Assembly: GCF_023635005.1 (NCBI RefSeq)
Contig: NZ_JAMLJM010000001.1
Coordinates: forward strand, 496,001-560,000
DNA: 64,000 bases
DNA from: Flavobacterium luminosum
GTDB taxonomy: Bacteria > Bacteroidota > Bacteroidia > Flavobacteriales > Flavobacteriaceae
Direction of reading: 5' to 3'
The notes under the pieces are model-generated. The model ran no database searches, was not told the DNA's origin, and saw only the letters and a program-made list of their open reading frames with translations. Positions 9,182 to 16,154 of this stretch are shown here, piece after piece (within the stretch, counting starts at the first letter, position 1; each line of letters begins with the position of its first letter). A program made the translations under genes and the position numbers.

Positions 9182-9703
9182 TCAGTTTGCAGATTCCTTA
9201 GCGTCAACAAAATTATCGAACTCTAAATTTGCCCTAAGCTTGATATTTTTTTCCAACGGAAAACCTTTTAGTCGTGTAAATTCATTAGAAGACCAACCAA
9301 AATCTTTTTTGTTAATATCTCCGGATATTTCTAAAACCGCTTGAGGCAGGATTTCAGAATCGTTTTGGTAAATCACAGAAACTTCTAATTCTACTATTTT
9401 GGTGATACCGTTAATGGTCAAATACCCTTTAATAAAGTTTATGGTTGGACTTACTTTCTGAAACGCGATCGAGGTAAAACTGATCACTGAGTCTACTTCA
9501 TTCTTCGAAAAAAAAGCATAATTCCCGTTTGAAATCACTTCTAAGACAAACTCTACCGACATGTCTTCCAATTGATTATTTGAAATAGACATGGTTCCTT
9601 TGGAATATCTGATTCTGGTTTTCAGATATTTATTCATGGAACGTCTGACTTTAATTAAAACATTCGATTGTCCTTCATTAACCCACAAATTATTTGCAGT
9701 CAT
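9182..9703 (-). CDS. YceI-like domain protein, first gene of the efflux operon
   Basis: 173 residues from the ATG at 9703. The longer frame upstream overlaps the promoter and operator, so it is rejected. The pattern TRIRYSKGTMSI..., IKGYLTINGITKIVELEV and DFGWSSNEF resembles the YceI lipocalin-like fold, which binds polyisoprenoid or other amphipathic molecules. No signal peptide is visible, unlike classical YceI, so it is probably cytoplasmic. It sits 22 bases before tetR and just after the operon promoter, so it is made with the pump. A role in binding the pump's substrate or protecting against it is inference. The family match is moderate. Confidence 0.65.
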   Translation of the reverse strand: MTANNLWVNEGQSNVLIKVRRSMNKYLKTRIRYSKGTMSISNNQLEDMSVEFVLEVISNGNYAFFSKNEVDSVISFTSIAFQKVSPTINFIKGYLTINGITKIVELEVSVIYQNDSEILPQAVLEISGDINKKDFGWSSNEFTRLKGFPLEKNIKLRANLEFDNFVDAKESAN

Positions 9704-9728
9704 CTTTTCTGATTCTAAATTTGAGGAG

Positions 9729-9757
9729 CAAAGGTAATAAGGAAACTTTAGAAACAA
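9729..9757 (-). promoter_or_regulatory. Promoter of the RND efflux operon
   Basis: On the minus strand TTG (9757-9755), 18 bases, then TACCTTTG (9736-9729): a full Bacteroidota promoter. The start of transcription should be near 9724, giving a leader of about 20 bases before the ATG at 9703. The -33 TTG lies in the middle of an inverted repeat. Confidence 0.7.
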
Positions 9758-9768
9758 AAAAAGTTTCC
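9741..9768. promoter_or_regulatory. Candidate TetR operator: inverted repeat over the efflux promoter
   Basis: GGAAACTTT (9741-9749) and AAAGTTTCC (9760-9768) are perfect 9-base inverted copies 10 bases apart. The -33 TTG of the operon promoter lies exactly between them. TetR regulators bind such palindromes and block RNA polymerase. That the regulator encoded in this operon binds here is inference from position. Confidence 0.6.
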
Positions 9769-9849
9769 GCTGTATTTACATAAAATTAACATTTCTATTT
9801 TTAATTGTAGGTGTCTGAGATTTCGAGTATTTTAGCAAAAAAATACACC

Positions 9850-10824
9850 ATGCACCCTATTTCATATTATCAAGAGATTATTTCGGACCATTTTTCTTCG
9901 TTAGCTATTGACAAACAACCTGTTAATTTATACGAACCCATACGCTATATTTTATCCTTGGGCGGAAAAAGAATGCGTCCTGTTTTAACCTTAATGGCAA
10001 CCGAAATATTCGATGTAGACTGTAAAAATGCCCTAGCAGCAGCTACTGCCATAGAAGTTTTTCACAACTTTTCGCTAATTCACGACGACATAATGGATGA
10101 TGCGCCATTGCGTCGTGGCCACGAAACTGTTCATGAAAAATGGGATATCAATACGGGTATTTTATCCGGAGATGCCATGCTAATCTTGGCTTATCAATAT
10201 TTTGAACAATACGAACCTTCGATTTTCAGAGATTTGGCAAAATTATTTAGCCAAACAGCCTTAGAGGTTTGTGAAGGCCAACAATATGATGTAGATTTTG
10301 AAACCCGCGATGATGTAACCATTCCGGAATATTTGAAAATGATTGAATACAAGACTGCTGTTCTTGTTGGTGCTGCCATGAAAATGGGCGCTATCGTGGC
10401 CGGGACTTCTATTGATAATGCAAATCTTATTTATGATTTTGGATTAAATTTAGGAATTGCTTTTCAGCTACAAGACGACTATCTAGATGCTTTTGGTGAT
10501 CCAGAAACTTTTGGAAAACAAGTAGGAGGCGATATAATTGAAAATAAAAAAACCTATCTTTACTTAAAAGCCTTAGCTTTTGCCCAACCAGAAATAAAAG
10601 AACAACTTTTACATTTATTCTCCATCCAACCGACTGACAATACGGATAAGATTGCCTCTGTAAAAGAAATTTTTAATACGACCGGCGCTAGCGAAGCGAC
10701 ACGACAAGCCATTAAAGAATATACTTTGAAAGCCTTTAAAACTTTAGAAAAAATGGATATTGAGGACAGTAAAAAAGTAATGTTGAAGGCCTTTGGCGAA
10801 AATTTAATGGAGCGAAAGGTATAA
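9850..10824 (+). CDS. Polyprenyl diphosphate synthase (trans-isoprenyl type)
   Basis: 324 residues from the ATG at 9850. Both aspartate-rich motifs are present: HDDIMDDAPLRRG near residues 78-90 and QLQDDYLDAFGD in the C-terminal half, plus GGKRMRP for pyrophosphate binding. It condenses isopentenyl diphosphate into all-trans prenyl diphosphates, used for menaquinone or other isoprenoids; the chain length cannot be read safely. A GTG at 9811 would add 13 residues, but TTG-N20-TATTTTAG at about 9805-9835 would then place the promoter inside the gene, so I prefer the ATG. The gene is divergent from the efflux operon. Confidence 0.88.
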   Translation: MHPISYYQEIISDHFSSLAIDKQPVNLYEPIRYILSLGGKRMRPVLTLMATEIFDVDCKNALAAATAIEVFHNFSLIHDDIMDDAPLRRGHETVHEKWDINTGILSGDAMLILAYQYFEQYEPSIFRDLAKLFSQTALEVCEGQQYDVDFETRDDVTIPEYLKMIEYKTAVLVGAAMKMGAIVAGTSIDNANLIYDFGLNLGIAFQLQDDYLDAFGDPETFGKQVGGDIIENKKTYLYLKALAFAQPEIKEQLLHLFSIQPTDNTDKIASVKEIFNTTGASEATRQAIKEYTLKAFKTLEKMDIEDSKKVMLKAFGENLMERKV

Positions 10825-10881
10825 GCAAAACATTATGATCAAAAACTTTCATTCTTAAGATGTTATAATAAGTTTACAGAT

Positions 10882-11232
10882 ATGTACATAGCGCCAAAAA
10901 ATACCGATTTATTACTCTCTGAAGCTCAGAAAGAAGAATTGTACATAAAACTTATTGAACAACTGAACAAGGATTTTACGTACGCCAATGAAAGTCTTGA
11001 TTTTTCAACTAAGCTGACTCCTATTGAATTAAAAATGCAGTTGCATGAGAAAATTTATAAGTTGATTCAGTTCAAGTTTGCAGAATATCTCAATTTACTA
11101 TACATCATCGATGTATCTGAAGAACAGGTAAAAAAACTAGATGGTTCTGATCTCGTTGCGCTTACAGAACAAGTTACTTTCCTGATTTTGAAAAGAGAAT
11201 GGCAAAAAGTTTGGTTCCGAAACCGTTATTAA
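10882..11232 (+). CDS. Conserved small protein of unknown function
   Basis: 116 residues, mainly helical and charged, with no signal peptide, membrane segment or recognised motif. It is followed within 20 bases by a strong terminator and preceded by the polyprenyl synthase gene (57-base gap), so it may be cotranscribed with it. Codon use and base composition match its neighbours, and the frame is fully open with a plausible ATG, so it is probably real. I do not recognise a family beyond a resemblance to short hypothetical proteins of flavobacteria. Confidence 0.7.
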   Translation: MYIAPKNTDLLLSEAQKEELYIKLIEQLNKDFTYANESLDFSTKLTPIELKMQLHEKIYKLIQFKFAEYLNLLYIIDVSEEQVKKLDGSDLVALTEQVTFLILKREWQKVWFRNRY

Positions 11233-11249
11233 TATACCCATCTTAAATA

Positions 11250-11283
11250 ATAAAAAATCCCGCAAATTGCGGGATTTTTTATT
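11250..11283 (+). terminator. Bidirectional terminator between convergent genes
   Basis: AATCCCGC and GCGGGATT pair around an AAATT loop with A and T runs on both sides. It serves the small protein gene on the plus strand and the HIT gene on the minus strand. Confidence 0.9.
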
Positions 11284-11671
11284 ATAGATTTTTAGCGATT
11301 GCTTTAGCTAAATCCTGAAACTCTTCTGGTGTTAATTTTACTTTATTTTGAAAACGAGCATCATCCATCATATTCAAAGGGATTAAGTGCACGTGGGCAT
11401 GTGGCACTTCTAAACCTATCACGGTCATACCAATTCTTTTGCAAGGAACGGTTTTTTCTAAAGCTATGGCTATCTTTTTAGAAAAAGCCATTAAACCCAG
11501 ATACAACTCGTCTTCTATATCAAAAATTTTATCAATTTCTTTTTTTGGAATACAAAGGGTATGCCCTTTTACATTGGGATTCACATCTAAAAAAGCCAAG
11601 AAATTTTCATCTTCAGCAATTTTGTAACAAGGAATCTCTCCGTTTACAATTTTAGTAAAAATAGAAGCCAT
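11282..11671 (-). CDS. HIT-family nucleotide hydrolase (HINT-like)
   Basis: 129 residues. The histidine triad HAHVHL lies at residues 91-96 in the usual C-terminal place, with IFTKIVNGEIPCYKI at the N-terminus, typical of HINT/Hit proteins that hydrolyse adenosine phosphoramidates or similar nucleotide conjugates in the cytoplasm. The gene begins 12 bases after greA, so the two form an operon. The physiological substrate is not known for this group. Confidence 0.92.
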   Translation of the reverse strand: MASIFTKIVNGEIPCYKIAEDENFLAFLDVNPNVKGHTLCIPKKEIDKIFDIEDELYLGLMAFSKKIAIALEKTVPCKRIGMTVIGLEVPHAHVHLIPLNMMDDARFQNKVKLTPEEFQDLAKAIAKNL

Positions 11672-11683
11672 AATAATAAACGT

Positions 11684-12160
11684 TTAGTCTCGAGTGATTT
11701 CTAAAATTTCAAATTTCAAAATACCATTTGGCACTTGAATTTCGGCAACTTCACCCACAGATTTACCCAATAAACCTTTTCCAATCGGTGAGGTTACCGA
11801 AATTTTGTTCTTTTTCAAATCCGCTTCGCTCTCAGCCACTAACTGATAAGACAATTCCATACCATTGGCTTGGTTTTTAATCTTAACATGAGATAGAACC
11901 AATACTTTGGAAGTATCCAATTGCGATTCATCAATCAAACGTGCATTGGCATACAACTCTTCCATTTTAGCAATTTTCATTTCTAAAAGACCTTGCGCTT
12001 CCTTGGCTGCGTCGTATTCTGCGTTTTCTGACAAATCACCTTTATCTCTCGCTTCAGCAATTGCCTGAGAAGCTTTAGGGCGTTCTATATTTTTTAGTTG
12101 ATCTAATTCTTCTTTTAATTTCTTTAAACCTGCTGCCGTATAATAAGATACTGTACTCAT
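11684..12160 (-). CDS. greA: Transcription elongation factor GreA
   Basis: 158 residues, the full family length. The N-terminal coiled coil carries the acidic tip GDLSENAEYDAA (Asp42, Glu45), which enters the RNA polymerase secondary channel and stimulates cleavage of backtracked RNA. The C-terminal FKBP-like domain contains SPIGKGLLGKSVGE. It is cotranscribed with the HIT gene. Upstream are two tandem promoters and, between them and the start codon, a terminator-like hairpin, so expression is probably attenuated in the leader. Confidence 0.95.
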   Translation of the reverse strand: MSTVSYYTAAGLKKLKEELDQLKNIERPKASQAIAEARDKGDLSENAEYDAAKEAQGLLEMKIAKMEELYANARLIDESQLDTSKVLVLSHVKIKNQANGMELSYQLVAESEADLKKNKISVTSPIGKGLLGKSVGEVAEIQVPNGILKFEILEITRD

Positions 12161-12182
12161 AACTTCATTATTTATATAAATA

Positions 12183-12208
12183 GAAAAAATCCCATCGCGA
12201 CGGGATTT
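12183..12208 (-). terminator. Terminator-like hairpin in the greA leader (candidate attenuator)
   Basis: On the minus strand AAATCCCGT, loop CGCG, ATGGGATTT, followed directly by more T (six in a row). The nine-pair stem includes one G-U that would be an A-C mismatch on the other strand, so the structure fits minus-strand RNA. It lies 22 bases before the greA ATG and downstream of its promoters. No other minus-strand gene ends nearby, so it cannot be the terminator of an upstream gene. Confidence 0.7.
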
Positions 12209-12215
12209 CTTTGTA

Positions 12216-12245
12216 CAAAGGTACTATTTTTTATTCAGTTTGTAA
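12216..12245 (-). promoter_or_regulatory. Second, weaker greA promoter
   Basis: TACCTTTG (12223-12216) preceded at 19 bases by TTA (12245-12243). It is followed by GTACAAAG, part of a 12-base perfect palindrome CTTTGTACAAAG (12209-12220). Transcription from here would begin almost at the hairpin. Confidence 0.45.
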
Positions 12246-12270
12246 TTTATTTCTTCTATTGTGCGTTGTA

Positions 12271-12300
12271 CAAATGTAATTAAATTAAATTTGTTATCAA
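12271..12300 (-). promoter_or_regulatory. Main greA promoter
   Basis: TTG (12300-12298), 19 bases, then TACATTTG (12278-12271): a full Bacteroidota promoter. Transcription would start near 12266, giving a leader of about 105 bases that contains the hairpin. Both greA promoters continue into the same TTTGTACAA, 55 bases apart. Confidence 0.65.
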
Positions 12301-12319
12301 TATCTTTTAAAAAAATTAA

Positions 12320-12742
12320 ATGAAGAAGATTCTAACTCTCGTAACCCTTTTACTTTTTGCTTGTAGCCCTGACGGAAACACAAGTAATAATCCTTATTTG
12401 CAAAATATAAATTTCTCTAAAGACATTAATACTAATTTACCTTCTTACAACTCCTTGAAATTCGTGAGTAATCCTGTAATTATCACTGATCCTGGCGTAG
12501 GGATAAAAGGCATCGTTGTAATGAAAGTTGGTGAAGGTGCTTATAACGCTTTTGAACTTAGCTGCCCAAATCATTATCCTAGTTCTTGTTCTCAAATGAC
12601 TATTAACGGTATTAATGTGGTTTGTTCTTGCGAAGATTACGAATACAGTCTTTATACCGGAGGAAGTATCAATGGAGCACAATATCCTTTGCGATTTTAC
12701 CGCACCGAGATCATGGGAGATATTATAAGGGTTTACAATTAA
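12320..12742 (+). CDS. Rieske-fold lipoprotein with altered cluster ligands
   Basis: 140 residues. The lipobox LLFAC places the lipidated cysteine at residue 15. The C-terminal half follows the Rieske pattern, box 1 at CPNHYPSSC (residues 82-90) and box 2 at CSCEDYEYSLYTGG (102-115), then GAQYPLRFYR and GDIIRVYN. In a functional Rieske protein the ligands are Cys-x-His and Cys-x-x-His. Here box 1 is Cys-x-x-His and the box 2 histidine is replaced by Glu105, while all four cysteines, including the usual disulfide pair, are kept. It may not hold a normal 2Fe-2S cluster. It is monocistronic and divergent from greA. The family assignment is mine, from motif alignment by eye. Confidence 0.65.
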   Translation: MKKILTLVTLLLFACSPDGNTSNNPYLQNINFSKDINTNLPSYNSLKFVSNPVIITDPGVGIKGIVVMKVGEGAYNAFELSCPNHYPSSCSQMTINGINVVCSCEDYEYSLYTGGSINGAQYPLRFYRTEIMGDIIRVYN

Positions 12743-12882
12743 ACAAACCTTCTCTTTTAAACAGCATTGATAATTAATTCGAGTGTTTTTTCCTAGTGAA
12801 ATGTAGCGAACATGTGTCCTGAATCGTTTTAACAATCATTTCTCTTGTTCTCACTTAGTTCGAATTTGAAATCTGTCATAGT

Positions 12883-12918
12883 CAAAGCAAATTTTGCTTT
12901 TTACAGCAAATTTGCTTC
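12883..12918. repeat. Two adjacent AGCAAATTTGCT-type palindromes
   Basis: AAAGCAAATTTTGCTTT (12885-12901), an 8-base inverted repeat around one base, is followed within a few bases by the perfect palindrome AGCAAATTTGCT (12905-12916). They lie in the 286-base gap between the Rieske-like gene and the TonB receptor gene. Function unknown; they could be a double binding site or a remnant of a small repeat. Confidence 0.5.
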
Positions 12919-12940
12919 TGTTCAGGATTTGAGTAATAGT

Positions 12941-13018
12941 AAAAAAAGAGATTATTAGATATAACTGTAAAATCTTTACTTTAAACGTTTTTTACAATTG
13001 AAAATCTAATAATCTCTT
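12941..13018 (-). terminator. Long-stemmed terminator of the TonB receptor gene
   Basis: On the minus strand AAGAGATTATTAGAT (13018-13004) pairs perfectly over 15 bases with ATCTAATAATCTCTT (12960-12946), which runs into a T tract. The 43-base interior carries a second stem, TGTAAAA/TTTTACA. It begins 11 bases after the receptor stop codon. Confidence 0.65.
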
Positions 13019-13028
13019 GAGTTAAAAA

Positions 13029-15149
13029 TTAAAATTTCAAGCTAATTCCTGCCAAAAAATTGGCACCCGCTTGTGGATAATAATAATTTGTTCCGTAATA
13101 ATCATATCCATTAGAAACATACTTTCTATCCAAAATATTATTGCAAACTACGCTTAAACTAATTTCTTTCAAAGCTTTCTTCACCGGAAAATCCCAATTA
13201 AAATGGAAATCGTTAATAAAATAATCTGGCAAATATGCTTTTTTGTCGTCTAGGTTGTTCAAATATTGCTTACCTACAAATTTTGAAAGCAGACTAACAG
13301 ATACATTTTTAATTGGCATATAAGTAAAAATATTACCCACAATGAATTGAGGCGAATACGCAATTTTTGTATTACCCAACGACACTGGTGTCCCAGAGGC
13401 ATCGTTGTAAAAATCTTTATTTCTATTTTCACTGATACTCACGTTAGGAGCCAATAGGAACTTTTTGGAAAGCATAATTTTCGCATCGGCTTCCAATCCT
13501 AAACGATAACTTTTTCCGCTATTTTTACGAATAGGCGATCCAACATCATCTAATTCTCCCGTAAGCACCAACTGATCTTTATACAACATATAGTAACTGT
13601 TGATATTAAGCTTTACCCTTTCAGAACTTAAACGCCATCCTAATTCAAAATCATCCAACTTTTCAGGACGAGGATTTCCGTTTTCATAATCCGTTCGGTT
13701 CGGTTCGCGATGCGCTTTGGCGTAAGAAAAATAAATATTGCTATTCGATTTTATAGAATATGTCAAACCAGCCTTAGGATTAAAAAAATTGAAGCTATCA
13801 TTAATTAAATTAGCTTGTACTCCATTTGCTTTATATTCCACATTTCTTAATTGAATATCTCCATACAAATTCAATTTATCCCAAAGCGTATGTGTCACTT
13901 TTAAAAAAGCATTAGCATCTGTTTTAATTCCGTAATCGTTATAATATTGATCGCCTAGCTCGCTGGTTGAGGCGTTTCTCGCCCAAATTACTTTACCAAA
14001 GTGCGTTCCGTCATACTTATTTAAAGCACCTCCAAAAACCGCATCTGTTTTGTCATTTTTATAATTCAAGGAAAACGTTGTACCGTAAAAATCATTATTC
14101 AACCATTTTTGACGGATTAAATCGGTAGTAGATAGACCTTGAGGAGCCGTCATACCATAATCTTCAAAAACAGCGTCTTCTTTGTAGTTTTCGTAATATC
14201 CTTTACCCTTGGTGTAATGCAACGCTAGATTTAAGTACAAAACATCCGAAAATTTTTCATTCCAATGCAATTGTGCATGATCTTGTTGATAATTATCCGT
14301 CTCATTATCATAAAAACGTTCTTTCCCATTTTCGTCAACATAATAACCGGACCAGTTAAATTGAGGATTGGAATTTAAAGTGGCCCCATCAATACCATTC
14401 CAAGCTTGGTAGGTATTTTCTTTTCCTCCAAAAACCAACGCTTTTAGTCTAGTGGTTTTACCAATGTAGGTTCCTTGCAAAAAATACGAACTCAGCCTTG
14501 TAAAAGCTCTATCAATATATCCATCCGATTTGATTTTTGACAAACGGCCTGATAATTCGAAGCCTTTGTTTAATAAACCTGAGCTGAATTTTACGGTGTG
14601 TTTGAACGTGTTGAAGCTTCCCATTGAATTTGAAATTTCTCCCGAAGCCTTTTCAGAAGTTCTATCGGTCAATAAATTCAAACTAGCTCCAAAAGCTCCT
14701 GCTCCGTTGGTAGAAGTTCCCACTCCGCGTTGCAACTGAATACTTTCCGTTGAAGAAGCAAAATCAGGCATATTCACCCAGTAAGTTCCATGACTTTCCG
14801 AATCGTTATACGGTATTCCGTTGATGGTTACATTTACACGTGTAGCATCACTACCGCGAACTCTAAGTCCTGTATAACCAATTCCATTACCGGCATCTGT
14901 AGTAGTAACCACCGAAGGCAGATAATTCATTAAAACCGGGATATCCTGACCTAAATTTTGTTTAGAAAAATCTTTTTTAGAAAAATTCGTAAATGTAACA
15001 GGTGTTTTTTCATCGGCTCGCGTTGCCTTTACAATAACTTCCTCTAAAGATTTGGTTGGAACAGAATCTTTTGGCACTCTTTCCTGAGCTACCGCCAAAG
15101 ATGTTTGCAGTACACTAACTGCGAAGATTGTTTTGAATAAAGTTTTCAT
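13029..15149 (-). CDS. TonB-dependent outer-membrane receptor, probably for thiamine compounds
   Basis: 706 residues. A signal peptide (1-21) is followed by a TonB box-like EEVIVKATR, a plug domain (QNLGQDIPVLMNYLPSV; GLRVRGSDATRVNVTINGIP; the LQRGVGTSTNGAGAFGA segment) and a 22-strand-type barrel ending in LAGISLKF. It imports a scarce nutrient across the outer membrane using TonB energy. The leader carries a TPP riboswitch, so the gene is controlled by intracellular thiamine pyrophosphate and the cargo is probably thiamine or a precursor. Riboswitch-controlled TonB receptors are known in Bacteroidota thiamine regulons. It is monocistronic here; no inner-membrane thiamine transporter lies beside it. 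Confidence 0.88.
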   Translation of the reverse strand: MKTLFKTIFAVSVLQTSLAVAQERVPKDSVPTKSLEEVIVKATRADEKTPVTFTNFSKKDFSKQNLGQDIPVLMNYLPSVVTTTDAGNGIGYTGLRVRGSDATRVNVTINGIPYNDSESHGTYWVNMPDFASSTESIQLQRGVGTSTNGAGAFGASLNLLTDRTSEKASGEISNSMGSFNTFKHTVKFSSGLLNKGFELSGRLSKIKSDGYIDRAFTRLSSYFLQGTYIGKTTRLKALVFGGKENTYQAWNGIDGATLNSNPQFNWSGYYVDENGKERFYDNETDNYQQDHAQLHWNEKFSDVLYLNLALHYTKGKGYYENYKEDAVFEDYGMTAPQGLSTTDLIRQKWLNNDFYGTTFSLNYKNDKTDAVFGGALNKYDGTHFGKVIWARNASTSELGDQYYNDYGIKTDANAFLKVTHTLWDKLNLYGDIQLRNVEYKANGVQANLINDSFNFFNPKAGLTYSIKSNSNIYFSYAKAHREPNRTDYENGNPRPEKLDDFELGWRLSSERVKLNINSYYMLYKDQLVLTGELDDVGSPIRKNSGKSYRLGLEADAKIMLSKKFLLAPNVSISENRNKDFYNDASGTPVSLGNTKIAYSPQFIVGNIFTYMPIKNVSVSLLSKFVGKQYLNNLDDKKAYLPDYFINDFHFNWDFPVKKALKEISLSVVCNNILDRKYVSNGYDYYGTNYYYPQAGANFLAGISLKF

Positions 15150-15237
15150 TCGTAAATGGAAACGAATAAAAGGGGCAATTATTCCTTTTTTAAAAAATTA
15201 ATATTGATTTTCTCGCCAAACGGAATTATGAAATCCG

Positions 15238-15325
15238 AATAGCCTTTCCCTAAACAGCATTACCTGTTCTAGGTTCGTTGGGTATAATCTCAGCTCGTAA
15301 TTTAGAGCACCCCTTTGAGACGGTG
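15238..15325 (-). promoter_or_regulatory. TPP riboswitch (THI element) in the TonB receptor leader
   Basis: Read on the minus strand, the order is GGGGTGCTC, then GCTGAGATTATACCC, GAACCT, ACAGGTAATGC and GGGAAAGGC. These are the conserved blocks of the thiamine pyrophosphate aptamer. The aptamer ends about 90 bases before the receptor ATG. In that interval AAAAGG and CCTTTT (around 15161-15186) can pair next to a T-rich stretch, a possible but weak expression platform. Binding of TPP should switch the receptor off. Confidence 0.93.
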
Positions 15326-15354
15326 CAAAAGTAAGGCTTATTTTAGAATGACAA
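15326..15354 (-). promoter_or_regulatory. Promoter of the riboswitch-receptor transcript
   Basis: TTG (15354-15352), 18 bases, then TACTTTTG (15333-15326). Transcription would start just before the TPP aptamer, giving a leader of about 170 bases. Confidence 0.65.
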
Positions 15355-15360
15355 AAGGTT

Positions 15361-16113
15361 TTAGTATTTTTTCAATTCGAAAGTTGTACCATCAAATACT
15401 CCGTAGGTAAAATAACCAATCCAATCGCCCAGATTTATATAACGTGAAGACTCATCTAATTGAATTTCCAGAGGCAAATGGCGGTGCCCAAAAACAAAGT
15501 AATCGTAATGTTTGGTTTCTAATTTACGTTTGGCATACTGAATTAACCATTCATTTTCTTCCCCTAAAAAGTGTACATCAGCCTCTCCGGAAATTAGTTT
15601 GTTTTTTACGGAAAGATATTGTGCCAAAGACACACCCAAATCCGGATGCAACCATCGGAACAACCATTTGGAAAAAGGATTGGTAAAAACTTTTTTCATT
15701 CGTTTATAGCCAATATCTCCAGGTCCTAATCCGTCACCATGACCAATTAAAAACTCTTTCCCATTGAATTGAAATTCTTTAGCTGAATGGTACACCGGTA
15801 TATTTAGTTCTTTTTCAAAATAATCATTCATCCATAAATCGTGATTACCTACAAAAAAATACACGGGAATTCCACTATCTCTAATTTCGGCTAATTTACC
15901 AAGGACACGCACAAATCCTTTGGGTACCACTGTTTTGTATTCAAACCAAAAATCGAATAAATCGCCTAATAAAAAAATAGCTTCGGCATCTTGTTTTACC
16001 TCATCTAACCAGGCTACAAATTTTTTTTCACGCGGAAAGCTAGCTTCGGCAGTAGGTGCGCCTAAATGTTGATCGCTGGCGAAATATATTTTTTTATTGG
16101 CTGTTAAAGTCAT
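15361..16113 (-). CDS. UDP-2,3-diacylglucosamine diphosphatase (LpxH-like)
   Basis: 250 residues with the five metallophosphoesterase motifs: DQH (Asp14, His16), GDLFD (Asp51), GNHD (Asn90, His91), GHGD (His125) and GHRH near 210. Members of this group cleave UDP-diacylglucosamine to lipid X in lipid A synthesis, at the inner face of the membrane. The fit to LpxH-type Bacteroidota proteins is good, but activity is inferred from family. A TATCTTTG element (16134-16127) would give a very short leader. The next minus-strand transcript, the riboswitch one, starts only a few bases after its stop. Confidence 0.85.
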   Translation of the reverse strand: MTLTANKKIYFASDQHLGAPTAEASFPREKKFVAWLDEVKQDAEAIFLLGDLFDFWFEYKTVVPKGFVRVLGKLAEIRDSGIPVYFFVGNHDLWMNDYFEKELNIPVYHSAKEFQFNGKEFLIGHGDGLGPGDIGYKRMKKVFTNPFSKWLFRWLHPDLGVSLAQYLSVKNKLISGEADVHFLGEENEWLIQYAKRKLETKHYDYFVFGHRHLPLEIQLDESSRYINLGDWIGYFTYGVFDGTTFELKKY

Positions 16114-16154
16114 TTTAGATTTTTTACAAAGATATGATTTCTAACGAAGACTTG

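Noticed and set aside
9811..9849. GTG start for the polyprenyl synthase
   Set aside because: A promoter-like TTG-N20-TATTTTAG overlaps these codons, and related proteins begin at the MHPISYY position.
12437..12835. 132-codon minus-strand frame
   Set aside because: Antisense to the Rieske-like lipoprotein, which has a clear lipobox and domain pattern.
12883..13018. Insertion-sequence or MITE end
   Set aside because: No transposase, no second end and no target duplication; the long repeat with T tract fits a terminator better.
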